From Dehalococcoidales bacterium (GTDB lineage: Bacteria; Chloroflexota; Dehalococcoidia; Dehalococcoidales; UBA3254): a stretch of DNA of 64,000 nucleotides. The notes beneath the pieces are model-generated. The model did no database searches, was not told the DNA's origin, and saw only the letters and a program-made list of their open reading frames with translations. Positions 16,002-25,889 of this stretch are shown one piece after another. Each line of letters starts with the position of its first letter. Positions within the stretch are counted from its first letter, which is position 1. The translations under genes and the position numbers were made by a program. Location of the stretch: positions 12,965 to 76,964 of the forward strand of contig JAFGOB010000179.1 of assembly GCA_016926695.1 (NCBI GenBank), given 5' to 3'.

Positions 16002-17450
16002 ATGCATCTTCCTTTAAACTCTCATCTTTTAAAAAATTCTTCACCTGGACTGATCATTTCGCTGGTCTGCCTTGGTATTTTTGTCTCGGCACTGGACCAG
16101 AATGTTGTCTACGGATGCCTTCCCGGTATGATGGTGGATATAAACCTGCCTATTACCAGGATCGACCAGGCTGCCTGGATCGTGGTCGGATATCTGCTGG
16201 GATATACCTTCGCTATGCCCCTGATGGGACGCGTTTCGGACGTTCACGGTCACGGACGTATTTACATTATCTCAATGGGAATTTTCGCGGCAGGGTCCAT
16301 ACTGGTAGCTTTATCATCAAGCCTGGAGTGGATGGTGGCGGCCAGGGTTATACAGGCTGTAGGCGGGGGAGCGGTAGTGCCGATAGCGATGGCCATTGCC
16401 GGAGACCTTTATGCGGGGAAGGGGCGTGCAGTGGCTGTAGGTGTGATCGGGGCTGCCATTGAAGCCGGGGGAGCGCTGGGACCTTTCTATGGAGCGATAA
16501 TAGACCAGTACTGGGGCTGGAAGTGGATTTTCTGGATAAACGTACCTGTCAGCCTGATTATCATAGCGGTGGTCTTCCTGTTTTTTAAACCCGCGGCGCG
16601 TGTCAGGGAGAGGATTGACTACCTGGGAGGTATACTGCTGGCTGGCGGCCTGGCTTTTTTGAGCCTGGCGCTTTCGCAGCAGACCGGACAGTCCGGTTAT
16701 GCAGTATGGGTGACGGTGTTTTCCATTGCCGCGGTGGCGTTGTTTGCCGGTTTCTTTTTACGGATAAACAGGGTACCCGATCCCCTCATTAAATTGTCTA
16801 TGTTTAAAAACAGGGTCTTTTCAGCGGCTAATTTGACCAACCTGCTGGTAGGCGCTGCACTGATAATCGCCATGGTCAATATCCCGCTGATGAGCGATAC
16901 AATCATGGAAAAATCGCCGGTTGAGGGGGGGCTGAGGCTGTTGAGACTTACAGTCATGCTTTCGCTGGGAGCGGTAGCCGGCGGCTTTATGACCAAAAGG
17001 TTCGGTTACCGCTTCCCTACGTTCCTGGGGCTGGTTTTAAGCGCGGTCGGTTTCTTCTTTATGAGCCGCTGGAGCCTGGAGGTGGCCGAACCGCAACTGA
17101 CGATCCATCTGGCGGTCTGCGGTCTGGGCTTCGGTCTGGTAATTGCCCCGCTGGGGACAGCCGTCATGGACAGCGTGCGGGAGGACCAAAAAGGCCTGGC
17201 CTCATCCATGGTGATAATGATGCGCATGATGGGTATGATCGTCGGACTTTCCGCTATTACCTCCTGGGGAATGGACCGTTTTCACCTGATGACCGCTGAT
17301 CTTTCCCTGACGGAAATAATGTCCGCTCCGGAGACTCTGACCGACTCGCTTCTGGCCCTGTTCCACAACTTCTTCCTTGCTTCGGCTATTATTTGTCTTG
17401 CGGCTATTTTGCCTGCCATGTGGCTGATAACGAAAAGAAAAAATCGATAG
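16002..17450 (+). CDS. MFS transporter, DHA2-like 14-helix family
   Basis: A 482-residue major facilitator protein with about 14 membrane segments. Helix 1 carries SLVCLGIFVSALDQNVV with the Asp typical of DHA2 exporters, loop 2-3 reads GRVSDVHGHGRIY, and helix 5 holds the exporter-type GGALGPFYGAIID. It lies 18 bases after the LprG-like lipoprotein gene in the same transcript, the same order as lprG-Rv1410 in mycobacteria, where the pump supports lipid (triacylglycerol) transport and drug tolerance. Substrate here is unknown. No clear SD is seen before the ATG, which suggests translational coupling to the lipoprotein gene. Confidence 0.87.
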   Translation: MHLPLNSHLLKNSSPGLIISLVCLGIFVSALDQNVVYGCLPGMMVDINLPITRIDQAAWIVVGYLLGYTFAMPLMGRVSDVHGHGRIYIISMGIFAAGSILVALSSSLEWMVAARVIQAVGGGAVVPIAMAIAGDLYAGKGRAVAVGVIGAAIEAGGALGPFYGAIIDQYWGWKWIFWINVPVSLIIIAVVFLFFKPAARVRERIDYLGGILLAGGLAFLSLALSQQTGQSGYAVWVTVFSIAAVALFAGFFLRINRVPDPLIKLSMFKNRVFSAANLTNLLVGAALIIAMVNIPLMSDTIMEKSPVEGGLRLLRLTVMLSLGAVAGGFMTKRFGYRFPTFLGLVLSAVGFFFMSRWSLEVAEPQLTIHLAVCGLGFGLVIAPLGTAVMDSVREDQKGLASSMVIMMRMMGMIVGLSAITSWGMDRFHLMTADLSLTEIMSAPETLTDSLLALFHNFFLASAIICLAAILPAMWLITKRKNR

Positions 17451-17706
17451 TACCAGGTAGTTATCAGCTAACATACACAGGTACGTATTATGCATATAAG
17501 GACAACATATAAGATCATGTTATCTTTATGGTGCTATAACGAAAATAAGTTAACAACCTGAAAATACCGTTGAATTCACGATTATAACAATGGAATAATA
17601 TCTTTTCCTGAATACAGATGAAAATTTCACCGGTATTTTAATTTCATCCTCCCGCACCTATAGAAAGGGAGTTCTCGCTGGATTGAGGTTTTTATGGAGG
17701 GGATCA

Positions 17707-20700
17707 ATGATTTCATTCTTGAATTAGCTTTCCGTCTGTATTGCCCGAGTACTTCCGTCATTTCTCAGCCTTGTACTGATCTTGACTTTACTGGCCGTTT
17801 ACTATCCGGTTTCTACTATAATTGCCGCGCTGACCGATTCACCGACTTCCTGGCCCAATTTTACCTGGAAAAATTATCTTTATAACGGCAGCCCTATTTA
17901 TGACCAGAAAATGTCTGCTGATATCTCCCGGGGCTCAGCGGCAGTCCAGCCGGATAGTATCGATATATCATCTGGAGCGGATTCCGGAGATGCAGGTCCG
18001 GGGACAGAACCCAGTGTGTTATGGGCATATTATGACGGCGGAACTCCCGGCGATACAGCATATGCGGATGATAATTTTGGTTTCAGAGTTCGGCTGGGAG
18101 ATGATCCCCAGCACGGGCCCAGCGGAGGGTATGTTTCCTACCATTGGGACATCCTGCTGGATATAGACGGAGACAACTGGAAAGAGTTTGTGGTTGATCT
18201 CTCCGGTGACTATTCAGGCAGCAAACCCGACCGGCTTTATGTTTTTTCAATAATATTGACACACAGACCTACAGTCCGACCAATGACTGGGTTAACGAGT
18301 ATTATGCCGCCGGCAGTACAGCTACGGGGGGACCGCAGACCTTTAACTATACCGTGTTGTTATTCCTGCCACCGGGGGACTGGACCCTTCGCAGGTCTGG
18401 CTGGACTTCCAGGTCCCCATTACGGCTTTTAAAAATAAGTCCGGGGTACAGATGATATTACCCAGCACTCCTGTCAGGCTCTTTTACAGTACATCCGCAT
18501 CTAATACCAATCCTGTTCAGAAGGACTGGATGGTCACGCCTTTTTCTTTCGGCGATGTTTTGTGTCCTGATATATTGGCTGAAAAAACGGATGAACTTGA
18601 TATAGATGCGGACAGCAATACGGTTGCCAGCCCGGACGATACTTTAAAATATACCGTTACCCTGAAGAATATAGGAAATACCACTGCTGCGGGTGTGACA
18701 TTCAGTGACACACCGGACATCAATACGAGTCTGGTGGTCGGCAGTGTAGAAGTCACTGGAGTGATAGACTATACGATCACCAGCGGGAACAGTGCCGGGG
18801 ATACGGCTGTAGGAGTGTATCTGGGCGAGATGGAGGTAGGAGAGACGGCGCAGATCATATTCCAGGTAAAGATCGGCTATGACGGGTTCACGTCCGTATC
18901 GAACCAGGGTAGTGTAACGGGAGAAAACTTTACGGAGGTGGTGACAGACGATCCTGATACGCTGGAGGCTGGAGATCCGACGGTGACGCCTGTAACGATC
19001 GGGTCTCCGGAGTTGAGCATAAGCAAGTCAGGGCCGGAGACGGCGCACGTGGGGGGAGTAGTAGAGTATACGCTGGAGGTGACCAACATTGGAGATGCGG
19101 ATGCGCTGGAAGTGGTGGTGACGGATGTGCTGCCGGCGGGTATGAGCTATGTTGGATCGAGTCCGGAGGGGGTGGAGAACGGGGGTGTGGTGATATGGGA
19201 GATAGGTATGGTGCCTGCGTACGGCAGTGTAAGTATAACGGTGGAAGCGGAAGCAGAGGAAACGGTACGAGGCTGATAAATAGTGTAGTGGTGATGTGGG
19301 AGGATGTGCTGGGGAGGAGCCACGGGCCTGCGACGGATGAAGCAGAGACGGTGGTCTACACGCTGCCGGAGGTAAGTATAAGCAAGAGCGGGCCGGAGAG
19401 GGCCTGTGTTGACGGCAGTCTGAGCTACACGATAAAGGTCTGTAATGTTGGGGGGATGGCAGCCGGGGATGTGGAGGTAACGGACTATTTGCCGGATGGG
19501 GTAAGCTACGGCAGCTCTGATCCAGCCGGAGTATATGATGGTGTCAACCATACGGTGGTATGGGAGCTTGGGGGTATAGAGCCGGATGAATGCGTGGATC
19601 TAACGCTGACGGTGGATGTTGATAGCGGGATAGGTGATGGGACGGTGTTGAACAACCTGGCGGATGTGGAGTGGAGCTATGGAGGAGAGGGGTATGGGCC
19701 GGTGGAAGATGACTGGCAGACTGAGGTGAATACGCGGCCGAATCTGGAGATAGAGAAGAGAGGGACGGAGGAAGCGAGGGAAGGGGACGAGGTAACGTAT
19801 GAGATAGAGATAACGAACACGGGCGGATCGACGGCCTATGATGTGGAGGTGAGTGACATATTACCGCAGGGGCTGACGTATGTCAGTTCGGATCCTGCCG
19901 GGAATGAATCAGGTGGGGTCGTGAGCTGGACGGGGCTGAGCGACATAGCCAGTGGTGGTAGCTTGACGGTGGAGGTGACGGCGGAAATAGACTTCGGGAT
20001 ACACGAGCACACGCAGTTGATAGATGTAGCCATGGTGAGGTGGGAGGACGCCGGAGATAATCCATACGGACCCGAGACGGACACGGTCACGACATTGGTA
20101 GGGCCGGCGTTGAGGATCAGCAAGAACGCGGTATTGCGGTATGCCTTTCCGGGAGAGACGATAACATATACGGTCAATTATGAGAATGCCAGCGGGAATA
20201 ATCTGACGGGTGTGAAGGTCATAGAGACCTATGATGAGAATGTGGAGTATGTATCGGCTGATCCTGAGCCTGATACGGGGACTGATGACACCTGGACAAT
20301 AGGGACGCTGGCGGCAGGCGAATCCGGGACAATTGAGATAGTTGTAATGGTCAAGTCTTCTCTTTCTGAAGGTGTTATCCTGAGGAATGATGTCATTATT
20401 AATGCCTCTGAGGAAGCGGAGAGCCGTGATGAAGAAAAGAACGAGGTACGCTACATCCCTGATCTGGTGGTTACCAAGGTTGACCGGTTGTATACAGACG
20501 TTTACTCGGATGGAACAATCTCGTCGGGTGACGTGCTTGAATATTCCATTACTATCATCAATAACGGCGAAGGCGAAGCTACCGATGTGGTATTCAGTGA
20601 TACTCCTGATCCCGCTACAACACTGGTTCCAGGATCTGTTTATTCCAGCCGGGGAATAATAACCGGAGGGAATGAAGGGATTCCGCCTGTAATAGTGTCA

Positions 20701-21018
20701 GTAGGGGAAGTATTCCCGGGAGAAAGCGTTGAAATCAGCTTCAGGGTAGTAATCGCCACAGTGAATTACCCGGGAATTATAACCAACCAGGGGCTGGTCT
20801 CAAGCTATGAATTACCCGATATTCTCACGGATGATCCCGATACGGCGAATAGCCGGGACCCGACTGTTACGCAGATAAGACTGAAATCGGTGGTGGGTGG
20901 AGAAGTACAGGGTGTAGATCGTACGGGATTGATAGTTCCATGGCTGGGACTGCTGAATATTCTGGTAATACTGTCAATTGCCGGTTTGACCAGAAAAAAC
21001 AAGGTCCGAATACGCTAG
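17707..21018 (+). pseudogene. Broken DUF11-repeat cell-surface protein
   Basis: The reading frames join into one surface protein of about 1,100 residues but contain four lesions. ATG 17707 has an AGGGG SD, yet codon 7 is TAG (17725-17727); beyond it comes an export signal (FLSLVLILTLLAVYY). The frame shifts near 18242-18247 (T-run), near 18365-18370 and near 19260-19264 (A-run), each mended by adding one base. Downstream are at least four to five DUF11 repeats, each with ISKSGPE or similar and a DVLPAGMSYVGSDP-like signature, and the C-terminus is a membrane anchor IVPWLGLLNILVILSIAGL followed by basic RKNKVRIR, without LPxTG. Reading stretches of 275-607 residues stay open, so decay is recent, or some lesions are homopolymer sequencing errors. 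The protein would have been wall- or membrane-anchored; its function is not known. Confidence 0.75.
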
Positions 21019-21208
21019 TGTAGTGCCAGTTAATTAAGTTTACAGTGTTCAGCGAGTTTTTAGCTTCAAACCACTGTAAAGATATGTATGAGACACTACA
21101 CCAGTTTACCTTGAAAGAGAGGGGCCCCGGAAATATAATTGGTGTGTAATGCTTTATTGTGATTATCGCCAATAGTACAGAAATTCGGCTTTATCCGGGG
21201 TTTGGTGG

Positions 21209-22165
21209 ATGAATGATGAGCTGACAGGGAAAGTGTTTGATATACAGGGATTTACGGTGAATGACGGGCCGGGAATCAGAACTGAAATATTTTTAAAGGG
21301 ATGCCCTTTAAAATGTCTCTGGTGCCATAGCCCTGAATCACAATCTCCCCATATGCAGGTAGCCTGGTTTGAGATCAGGTGCATAGGTCTTGGAGTATGC
21401 GGAAAATGCCTGGAAGCCTGTCCAGGAGGGGCTATTACAGAGGGGAAGACCATTGTCTCAAAAGTAGACCAGAGCGAGATACAGGTGATCGATATAAACC
21501 GCGAACTGTGTGATAACTGCGGAAAATGTGCTGTGGTTTGTCCGGCAAATGCCCTGGCTGTGTGCGGCACCGATATGACGGTGGAACAGGTATTGAACAG
21601 GATAAACAAAGACAGGCTGTATTATCGCCGCTCCGGCGGCGGGGTTACTCTATCCGGAGGTGAGCCGATGATGCAGTACGAGTTTTCAACGGCTGTCTTC
21701 AAGCAGTGCAAGGACCAGGGGATCAATACCGCCCTGGATACCACCGGTTTTGCCAGATGGGATCATTACAGGGCTATACTGGAATATACTGACCTGGTAT
21801 TATTTGATATCAAGCATATGGACTCAAACCGCTCGCTGGAAATCACCGGCAGGCCCAATGATCTGATACTGGAAAATGCCCGGAAAATGGCGGCGGCGGG
21901 GATCTCACTGCAAATCAGAATACCCATAGTCCCGGGATATAATGATTCGCAAGAAAACCTGCAGGCTATCGGCAGGTTCTGTAGCGGATTGGGCGATGCC
22001 GTTACCCTGGTACAGCTTTTACCCTATCACCGTTTGGGACTTGTCAAGTATGAGAGGCTGCAAAAGAAGTACCAGCTCGAGGATATAATACCCCCTCCCG
22101 CCGAGACCATGGAAGCCCATAAAAGCCTTATTGAGTCATACGGGCTGAAGGTCCAGATACATTAA
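21209..22165 (+). CDS. Glycyl-radical enzyme activating protein (radical SAM)
   Basis: A 318-residue PflA-family activase, which uses S-adenosylmethionine and an Fe-S cluster to place a radical on a glycine of a partner enzyme. The radical SAM motif is GCPLKCLWCHSPES (Cys-x3-Cys-x2-Cys) near residue 32. An inserted ferredoxin-like part follows, with CGKCLEACPGGA and CDNCGKCAVVCPANA, as in activases of choline-, glycerol- and benzylsuccinate-type enzymes. TLSGGEPMMQ is the SAM-contacting GGE stretch. No glycyl-radical enzyme gene lies within the window, so the target is unknown. The gene stands alone, convergent with the UroD-like gene. Confidence 0.92.
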   Translation: MNDELTGKVFDIQGFTVNDGPGIRTEIFLKGCPLKCLWCHSPESQSPHMQVAWFEIRCIGLGVCGKCLEACPGGAITEGKTIVSKVDQSEIQVIDINRELCDNCGKCAVVCPANALAVCGTDMTVEQVLNRINKDRLYYRRSGGGVTLSGGEPMMQYEFSTAVFKQCKDQGINTALDTTGFARWDHYRAILEYTDLVLFDIKHMDSNRSLEITGRPNDLILENARKMAAAGISLQIRIPIVPGYNDSQENLQAIGRFCSGLGDAVTLVQLLPYHRLGLVKYERLQKKYQLEDIIPPPAETMEAHKSLIESYGLKVQIH

Positions 22166-22194
22166 TATTCAATCGAATAAATTTTAATATCTCC

Positions 22195-22221
22195 GCTTTC
22201 CACTTACTCGACGGGGAAAGC
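22195..22221. terminator. Hairpin between convergent genes
   Basis: GCTTTCC (22195-22201) pairs with GGAAAGC (22215-22221), 7 bp with a 13-base loop, midway in the 80-base gap between two convergent genes. It could end transcription from both sides; upstream AT-rich sequence gives a T-rich tail on the minus strand. Confidence 0.5.
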
Positions 22222-22245
22222 AGGTATTTCATCAGATCCCTCTAT

Positions 22246-23586
22246 TTACTTTTTATAGGTCCCGTACTCATCGGCGGCTTCTATCATAGCCCTCAGGTTT
22301 TCCATTTTACCATTATCAATGCATGCACCCCCGGTCAGGATGTATCCTCCGCCTTTGCCGCAGGTCTCTATCAGCCGGCGGCAGTATTCCTTGACCTGTT
22401 GGGTGGTGTTGGTCATAACTACTGATGTGGGTACGTTGCCCATAATACAGCAAATATCCCCCAGCACCCTTTTGGCCTCTGCCATATCAGTCTGGTCGAA
22501 CCACCAGACCACACCGCTCCTGGGCGTATCCGCAATGTGCTTGAGCCGGTGATTGTATTTTCCCTCCGCAAAGGGAAGGGGTACCAGGCCTTCGTCTATC
22601 ATGGCCATAAAAAGACGGCGCAGGAACGGCCAGTAAAAAGTCGAAAACTGCTTATCGGACATGAAGGTATCATCGCCCTTGTGCAGGGGCATCAGGACAA
22701 CCGGGCAATCCGTCATGGGGAAGCCCTTGATCATAGCCAGGTTCATTGTCAGCCAGCGTTCCATGGAATCAAGCAGTTTTTGCGGCTGGCGGTTCATATC
22801 CATGGCGATTCCTCGCGTTCCTCTCAGCATGTCGGCGAAATGATCGTAGGCGGCAGGAATCATGGGAAAACCGCTCTGGAAAAGGGGAAAGCCCCTGGCT
22901 AAAGTAGTCCTGGTGATATACTGAATATTATCCTGCCATTTTTTATAAATATCACCTAGGTCCATCAGCGTCTGGACGGTCTTGCGGATCTCGGGGTCCG
23001 TTAAAATAGCTACCAGTGAAGCGGCCTGGAGGTTTCGCAGGGGAGGCAGTTTGGCGAATGGGGCTAAAAGGCCGCTGGTGCGGGGCATATTGACGCGGAT
23101 ATGGTAATCGGAGGGATCGCTGGTGATCAGGTCGTATTCATCCGCTTTCATATATTCAGCTTCGACCATTTGCTGGGTAGTGGCATCCAACGGCAGACCA
23201 TGTCCCGGCCAGACCTGTATTTTGGGATCGAGCACCTCAACCAGCGGACCGTAGGGGATAAGTCCCGGGCCCACGAAGGTGTCCATATCACCGATGTCGT
23301 CGATGAACTTGAGCCAGGCCCTTCTTAATGCTTCAGTATCATACATGACTTTTCGCAGATCCAGGCCGGCATAATAGGCGGGGAAGTTACTTACAGGCAC
23401 CATTACCGGCACACGGTCCGGCTCTTCCAGCTTGATGGCTTTGACAAAACGGGCAGCCCTGGTTTTATAGGCCTTTTCAGCTTCAGGGCTGACGAACTGA
23501 ATATTTTCTGGATTCAGCCAGCGGTTGAACCGCGCTTCACGTTTTTCCTGCCAGGTAAGGTCTGTCCATTTCTTTTCCGTTTCCAT
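22246..23586 (-). CDS. Uroporphyrinogen decarboxylase (URO-D) family protein, methyltransferase-like
   Basis: A 446-residue URO-D superfamily protein, longer than HemE (about 350). Divergent members of this family act as corrinoid-linked methyltransferases (MtaA, MtbA, CmuA types) rather than in heme synthesis. The N-terminal 50 residues are charged and family-specific, then VKAIKLEEPDRVPVMVP opens the barrel; VVLMPLHKGDDTFMS, PLPFAEGKYNHRL and GDICCIMGNVPTSV follow in the expected order, and the C-terminal GGYILTGGACIDNGKMENL is the usual final barrel motif with a metal-ligand-like Cys. SD GCAGGAGG is rather far (about 14 bases) from ATG. It may supply or accept methyl groups for the corrinoid protein at 35847, which is inference. 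Confidence 0.8.
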   Translation of the reverse strand: METEKKWTDLTWQEKREARFNRWLNPENIQFVSPEAEKAYKTRAARFVKAIKLEEPDRVPVMVPVSNFPAYYAGLDLRKVMYDTEALRRAWLKFIDDIGDMDTFVGPGLIPYGPLVEVLDPKIQVWPGHGLPLDATTQQMVEAEYMKADEYDLITSDPSDYHIRVNMPRTSGLLAPFAKLPPLRNLQAASLVAILTDPEIRKTVQTLMDLGDIYKKWQDNIQYITRTTLARGFPLFQSGFPMIPAAYDHFADMLRGTRGIAMDMNRQPQKLLDSMERWLTMNLAMIKGFPMTDCPVVLMPLHKGDDTFMSDKQFSTFYWPFLRRLFMAMIDEGLVPLPFAEGKYNHRLKHIADTPRSGVVWWFDQTDMAEAKRVLGDICCIMGNVPTSVVMTNTTQQVKEYCRRLIETCGKGGGYILTGGACIDNGKMENLRAMIEAADEYGTYKK

Positions 23587-23778
23587 AAGAGTACGCGCTA
23601 CCTCCTGCTGTTTATTAAGAACCTCTGAGGACTAAACCCGAACGACCTTTAAAGATATTTAAGAGTCGTTTGTTGAGCAATGATTGTCATTGTGATATGT
23701 AATTAATAGCGATTGTGCCAATATTACTATTAGAATTGTCATGTTGTCAATTTCGGTCACTCCGTTTGCATCTTAAAA

Positions 23779-23804
23779 GTTGGAGGGCTAAACAGCCCTC
23801 CAAC
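23779..23804 (-). terminator. Rho-independent terminator of the CocE-like gene
   Basis: Perfect 11-bp stem, GTTGGAGGGCT / AGCCCTCCAAC with a four-base loop, ends 15 bases after the stop codon at 23819. On the minus strand it is followed by TTTTAAGATG. Confidence 0.8.
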
Positions 23805-23818
23805 GATAGTTCGCTCTT

Positions 23819-25516
23819 TTACCCTTCCACTACCGGAAGCAGCAGATATGAGGGGTATTCGGGATTATGATAGACTTTGTGCAGCGTGGTCTTGCTGCTG
23901 CAAACGTGCAATCCGCCGAGGGTATCATCCATGCTTGCGATTTGAAGCTCCAGATGGTGTCCGGTCCTGAAAACATGGGACTTGGGAGCCAGGCCGATTA
24001 CGTACTCATAGACCTTCCCCGGTTCAACCGGTACGTTTCTGGTATGGTCATGCCACGGCCAGTAAGACTCGGACCTGCTCTGGTCTATAGCCCGGTGTGA
24101 GGCTTTCAGCCAGTCCTCAGTGAGTACAAAACGGCGTCCGCTGGACTCATCTACATCGCACAGCTTGACCCTCCAGTTGGTATCCTGTTGATCAATAGAG
24201 GCATAGAAATAGAAAGCTGAAGGACCGGTCATTTCTATCTCCTTGTTGAATGCCGGAGTGGAATACCTGATGGAGCTGATCTCATTGGTCTCGTCCAGGG
24301 GCTGCTGAACGAAGCAGTCCGGGCCTTCATTAAAGATGGGGGCTTCCTCGATCAGGCGGCCGCGGGTGCGCAGATAGAGCTTGTTCCAGCGGGTACCCGG
24401 TAACGGCAGCTCTTTTGCCGTGCGCCATTTTTCAATACCGGTGGTGTAGAACCTGACAGGAGGCTCATCCATAATGCCGTTATCAATGCCTTTCAGCCAG
24501 TAGTCAAACCATTTCAGTACCTCATCATGGGTCTGATACCAGGGCCGTTCGTCGCCCGGACCCATGATCAGCTTTTTAGGAACATTCAGCTTATTGAATA
24601 TATACCACCCGCCCTTGGCCCAGAGGTCTATCCAGGGACCGCCTACGTAGGTCGGCACCTTGATTTTATCCAGTTGATTATAGGGTGTCCTTTCCCAGTA
24701 GAAAGGCCCGTCGTTGGGATTAAAAAGAAAATCGGCGAAAAGAGGGCTCTTGTGTGGATACCTTAAACAGCTCCAGTAAATGGTATATTTCATCAGATCG
24801 GGGTCTGCCAGACGCTCTTTCCAGAGTTTATCCAGATCATCTCCGGATAATTTCTTGAATGTGGCGGGAACACAGTTCCTGTTGGCGTATCCGCTGCCGT
24901 GAGTTGGCCCGGGGTCCATATGGCGACCACCGTAGAGACGGTACATCATGGGGTTGATTACGCCTTCATCCGTAGCCCATTGCCTGTAAAGGTCGTAGCA
25001 GACTTCCCAGGGGAAAATAGCCTTGAGATGGGGGGGTTGTTCCGCGGCGATAAAAATCTGGATGCAGGCATAGTAAGAAATACCCACCAGGCCGACATTG
25101 CCGTCGCACCAGGGCTGGCTCGCGATCCATTCTACCAGGTCGTAGCCGTCTTCAGCTTCTTTAGGATCAAAAGCGCCGGAATGTTCGCCCTCCGAATCGC
25201 CGCAGCCGCGTATGTCGCCGATAATATGGACATAGCCCCTGCCTACGAACTGCCTGGTATTTCCGGCTTCCATGGTGCCGTCCCAGACTAGCGAACCGAT
25301 CTTCTGGTCGCTGCCTAACAGGTGGGGCTGGGGAATCTGTGGAACGGATTGAAGATCCTTTCCGTAACCGGACATGGCCAGCAGGGCGGGGAATCTACCT
25401 TCGGCCTGAGGCCGGAAGATATCGATCGCTACTTTCACTCCGTCCCGCATGGGAACATAAACTGTCTCTTTAGGTCTCATTTCATATACCGTTGTGGAAT
25501 TTTGCTGAGATTGCAT
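23819..25516 (-). CDS. CocE/NonD family alpha/beta hydrolase
   Basis: A 565-residue serine hydrolase of the X-Pro dipeptidyl-peptidase/cocaine esterase family. ATG 25516 is chosen because AGGAGG lies 7 bases upstream; the frame opens earlier at 25573 without an SD. The nucleophile elbow is GLVGISYYA near residue 143 and the N-terminal PMRDGVKVAIDIFRP is typical. The second half is a jelly-roll domain ending DDTLGGLHVCSSKTTLHKVY. The usual GPW-x-H acid/base region reads GPGDERPWYQTHDE, so the catalytic His is probably shifted. No signal peptide, so cytoplasmic. Substrate could be an ester or amide. It is a single-gene unit with its own terminator. Confidence 0.87.
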   Translation of the reverse strand: MQSQQNSTTVYEMRPKETVYVPMRDGVKVAIDIFRPQAEGRFPALLAMSGYGKDLQSVPQIPQPHLLGSDQKIGSLVWDGTMEAGNTRQFVGRGYVHIIGDIRGCGDSEGEHSGAFDPKEAEDGYDLVEWIASQPWCDGNVGLVGISYYACIQIFIAAEQPPHLKAIFPWEVCYDLYRQWATDEGVINPMMYRLYGGRHMDPGPTHGSGYANRNCVPATFKKLSGDDLDKLWKERLADPDLMKYTIYWSCLRYPHKSPLFADFLFNPNDGPFYWERTPYNQLDKIKVPTYVGGPWIDLWAKGGWYIFNKLNVPKKLIMGPGDERPWYQTHDEVLKWFDYWLKGIDNGIMDEPPVRFYTTGIEKWRTAKELPLPGTRWNKLYLRTRGRLIEEAPIFNEGPDCFVQQPLDETNEISSIRYSTPAFNKEIEMTGPSAFYFYASIDQQDTNWRVKLCDVDESSGRRFVLTEDWLKASHRAIDQSRSESYWPWHDHTRNVPVEPGKVYEYVIGLAPKSHVFRTGHHLELQIASMDDTLGGLHVCSSKTTLHKVYHNPEYPSYLLLPVVEG

Positions 25517-25889
25517 GATTTGGCCTCCTTTTTTACCTGAAAATAATCTCATTGATTTTTTTGGTTTAATCAAAAAAGCAGGGAGACTGATAACGTCATA
25601 CCGGATCCTATCCGGAATCCATATTTCCCATCTTTCGTATTACAGCCAGGGCTGTAATAACAACATCCCCGGACCTGTTATAATGGCTGTTCATTATGTT
25701 TCCCCGGCAGGGCATGTACGGTAGTTGGAAATAATACAGGCAGTAACAGTGTTTATAATGGTCTTATAAGTGAGTACCTTGCGCCAATTATAACATATAA
25801 TCGGCTGTTGCGGGTATTTTCCGCTGCCGCAGATATTTCGCCTTCGTGATATACTGTACTAAATATCAAGTCGATTATCTTTGAGGTTG
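25517..25889. other. Divergent intergenic region with a strong inverted repeat
   Basis: About 370 bases between the CocE-like gene and an MFS gene. TATTACAGC (25638-25646) and GCTGTAATA (25651-25659) form a perfect 9-bp dyad around CAGG, roughly 120 bases before the CocE start; it could be an operator. CATATAATCGG near 25796 offers a -10-like TATAAT. No gene or RNA was recognised. Confidence 0.45.

Noticed and set aside
17725..17727. TAG in the DUF11 gene read as pyrrolysine
   Set aside because: No Pyl genes or MttB-type partner seen, and three further frameshifts make decay or sequence error simpler.
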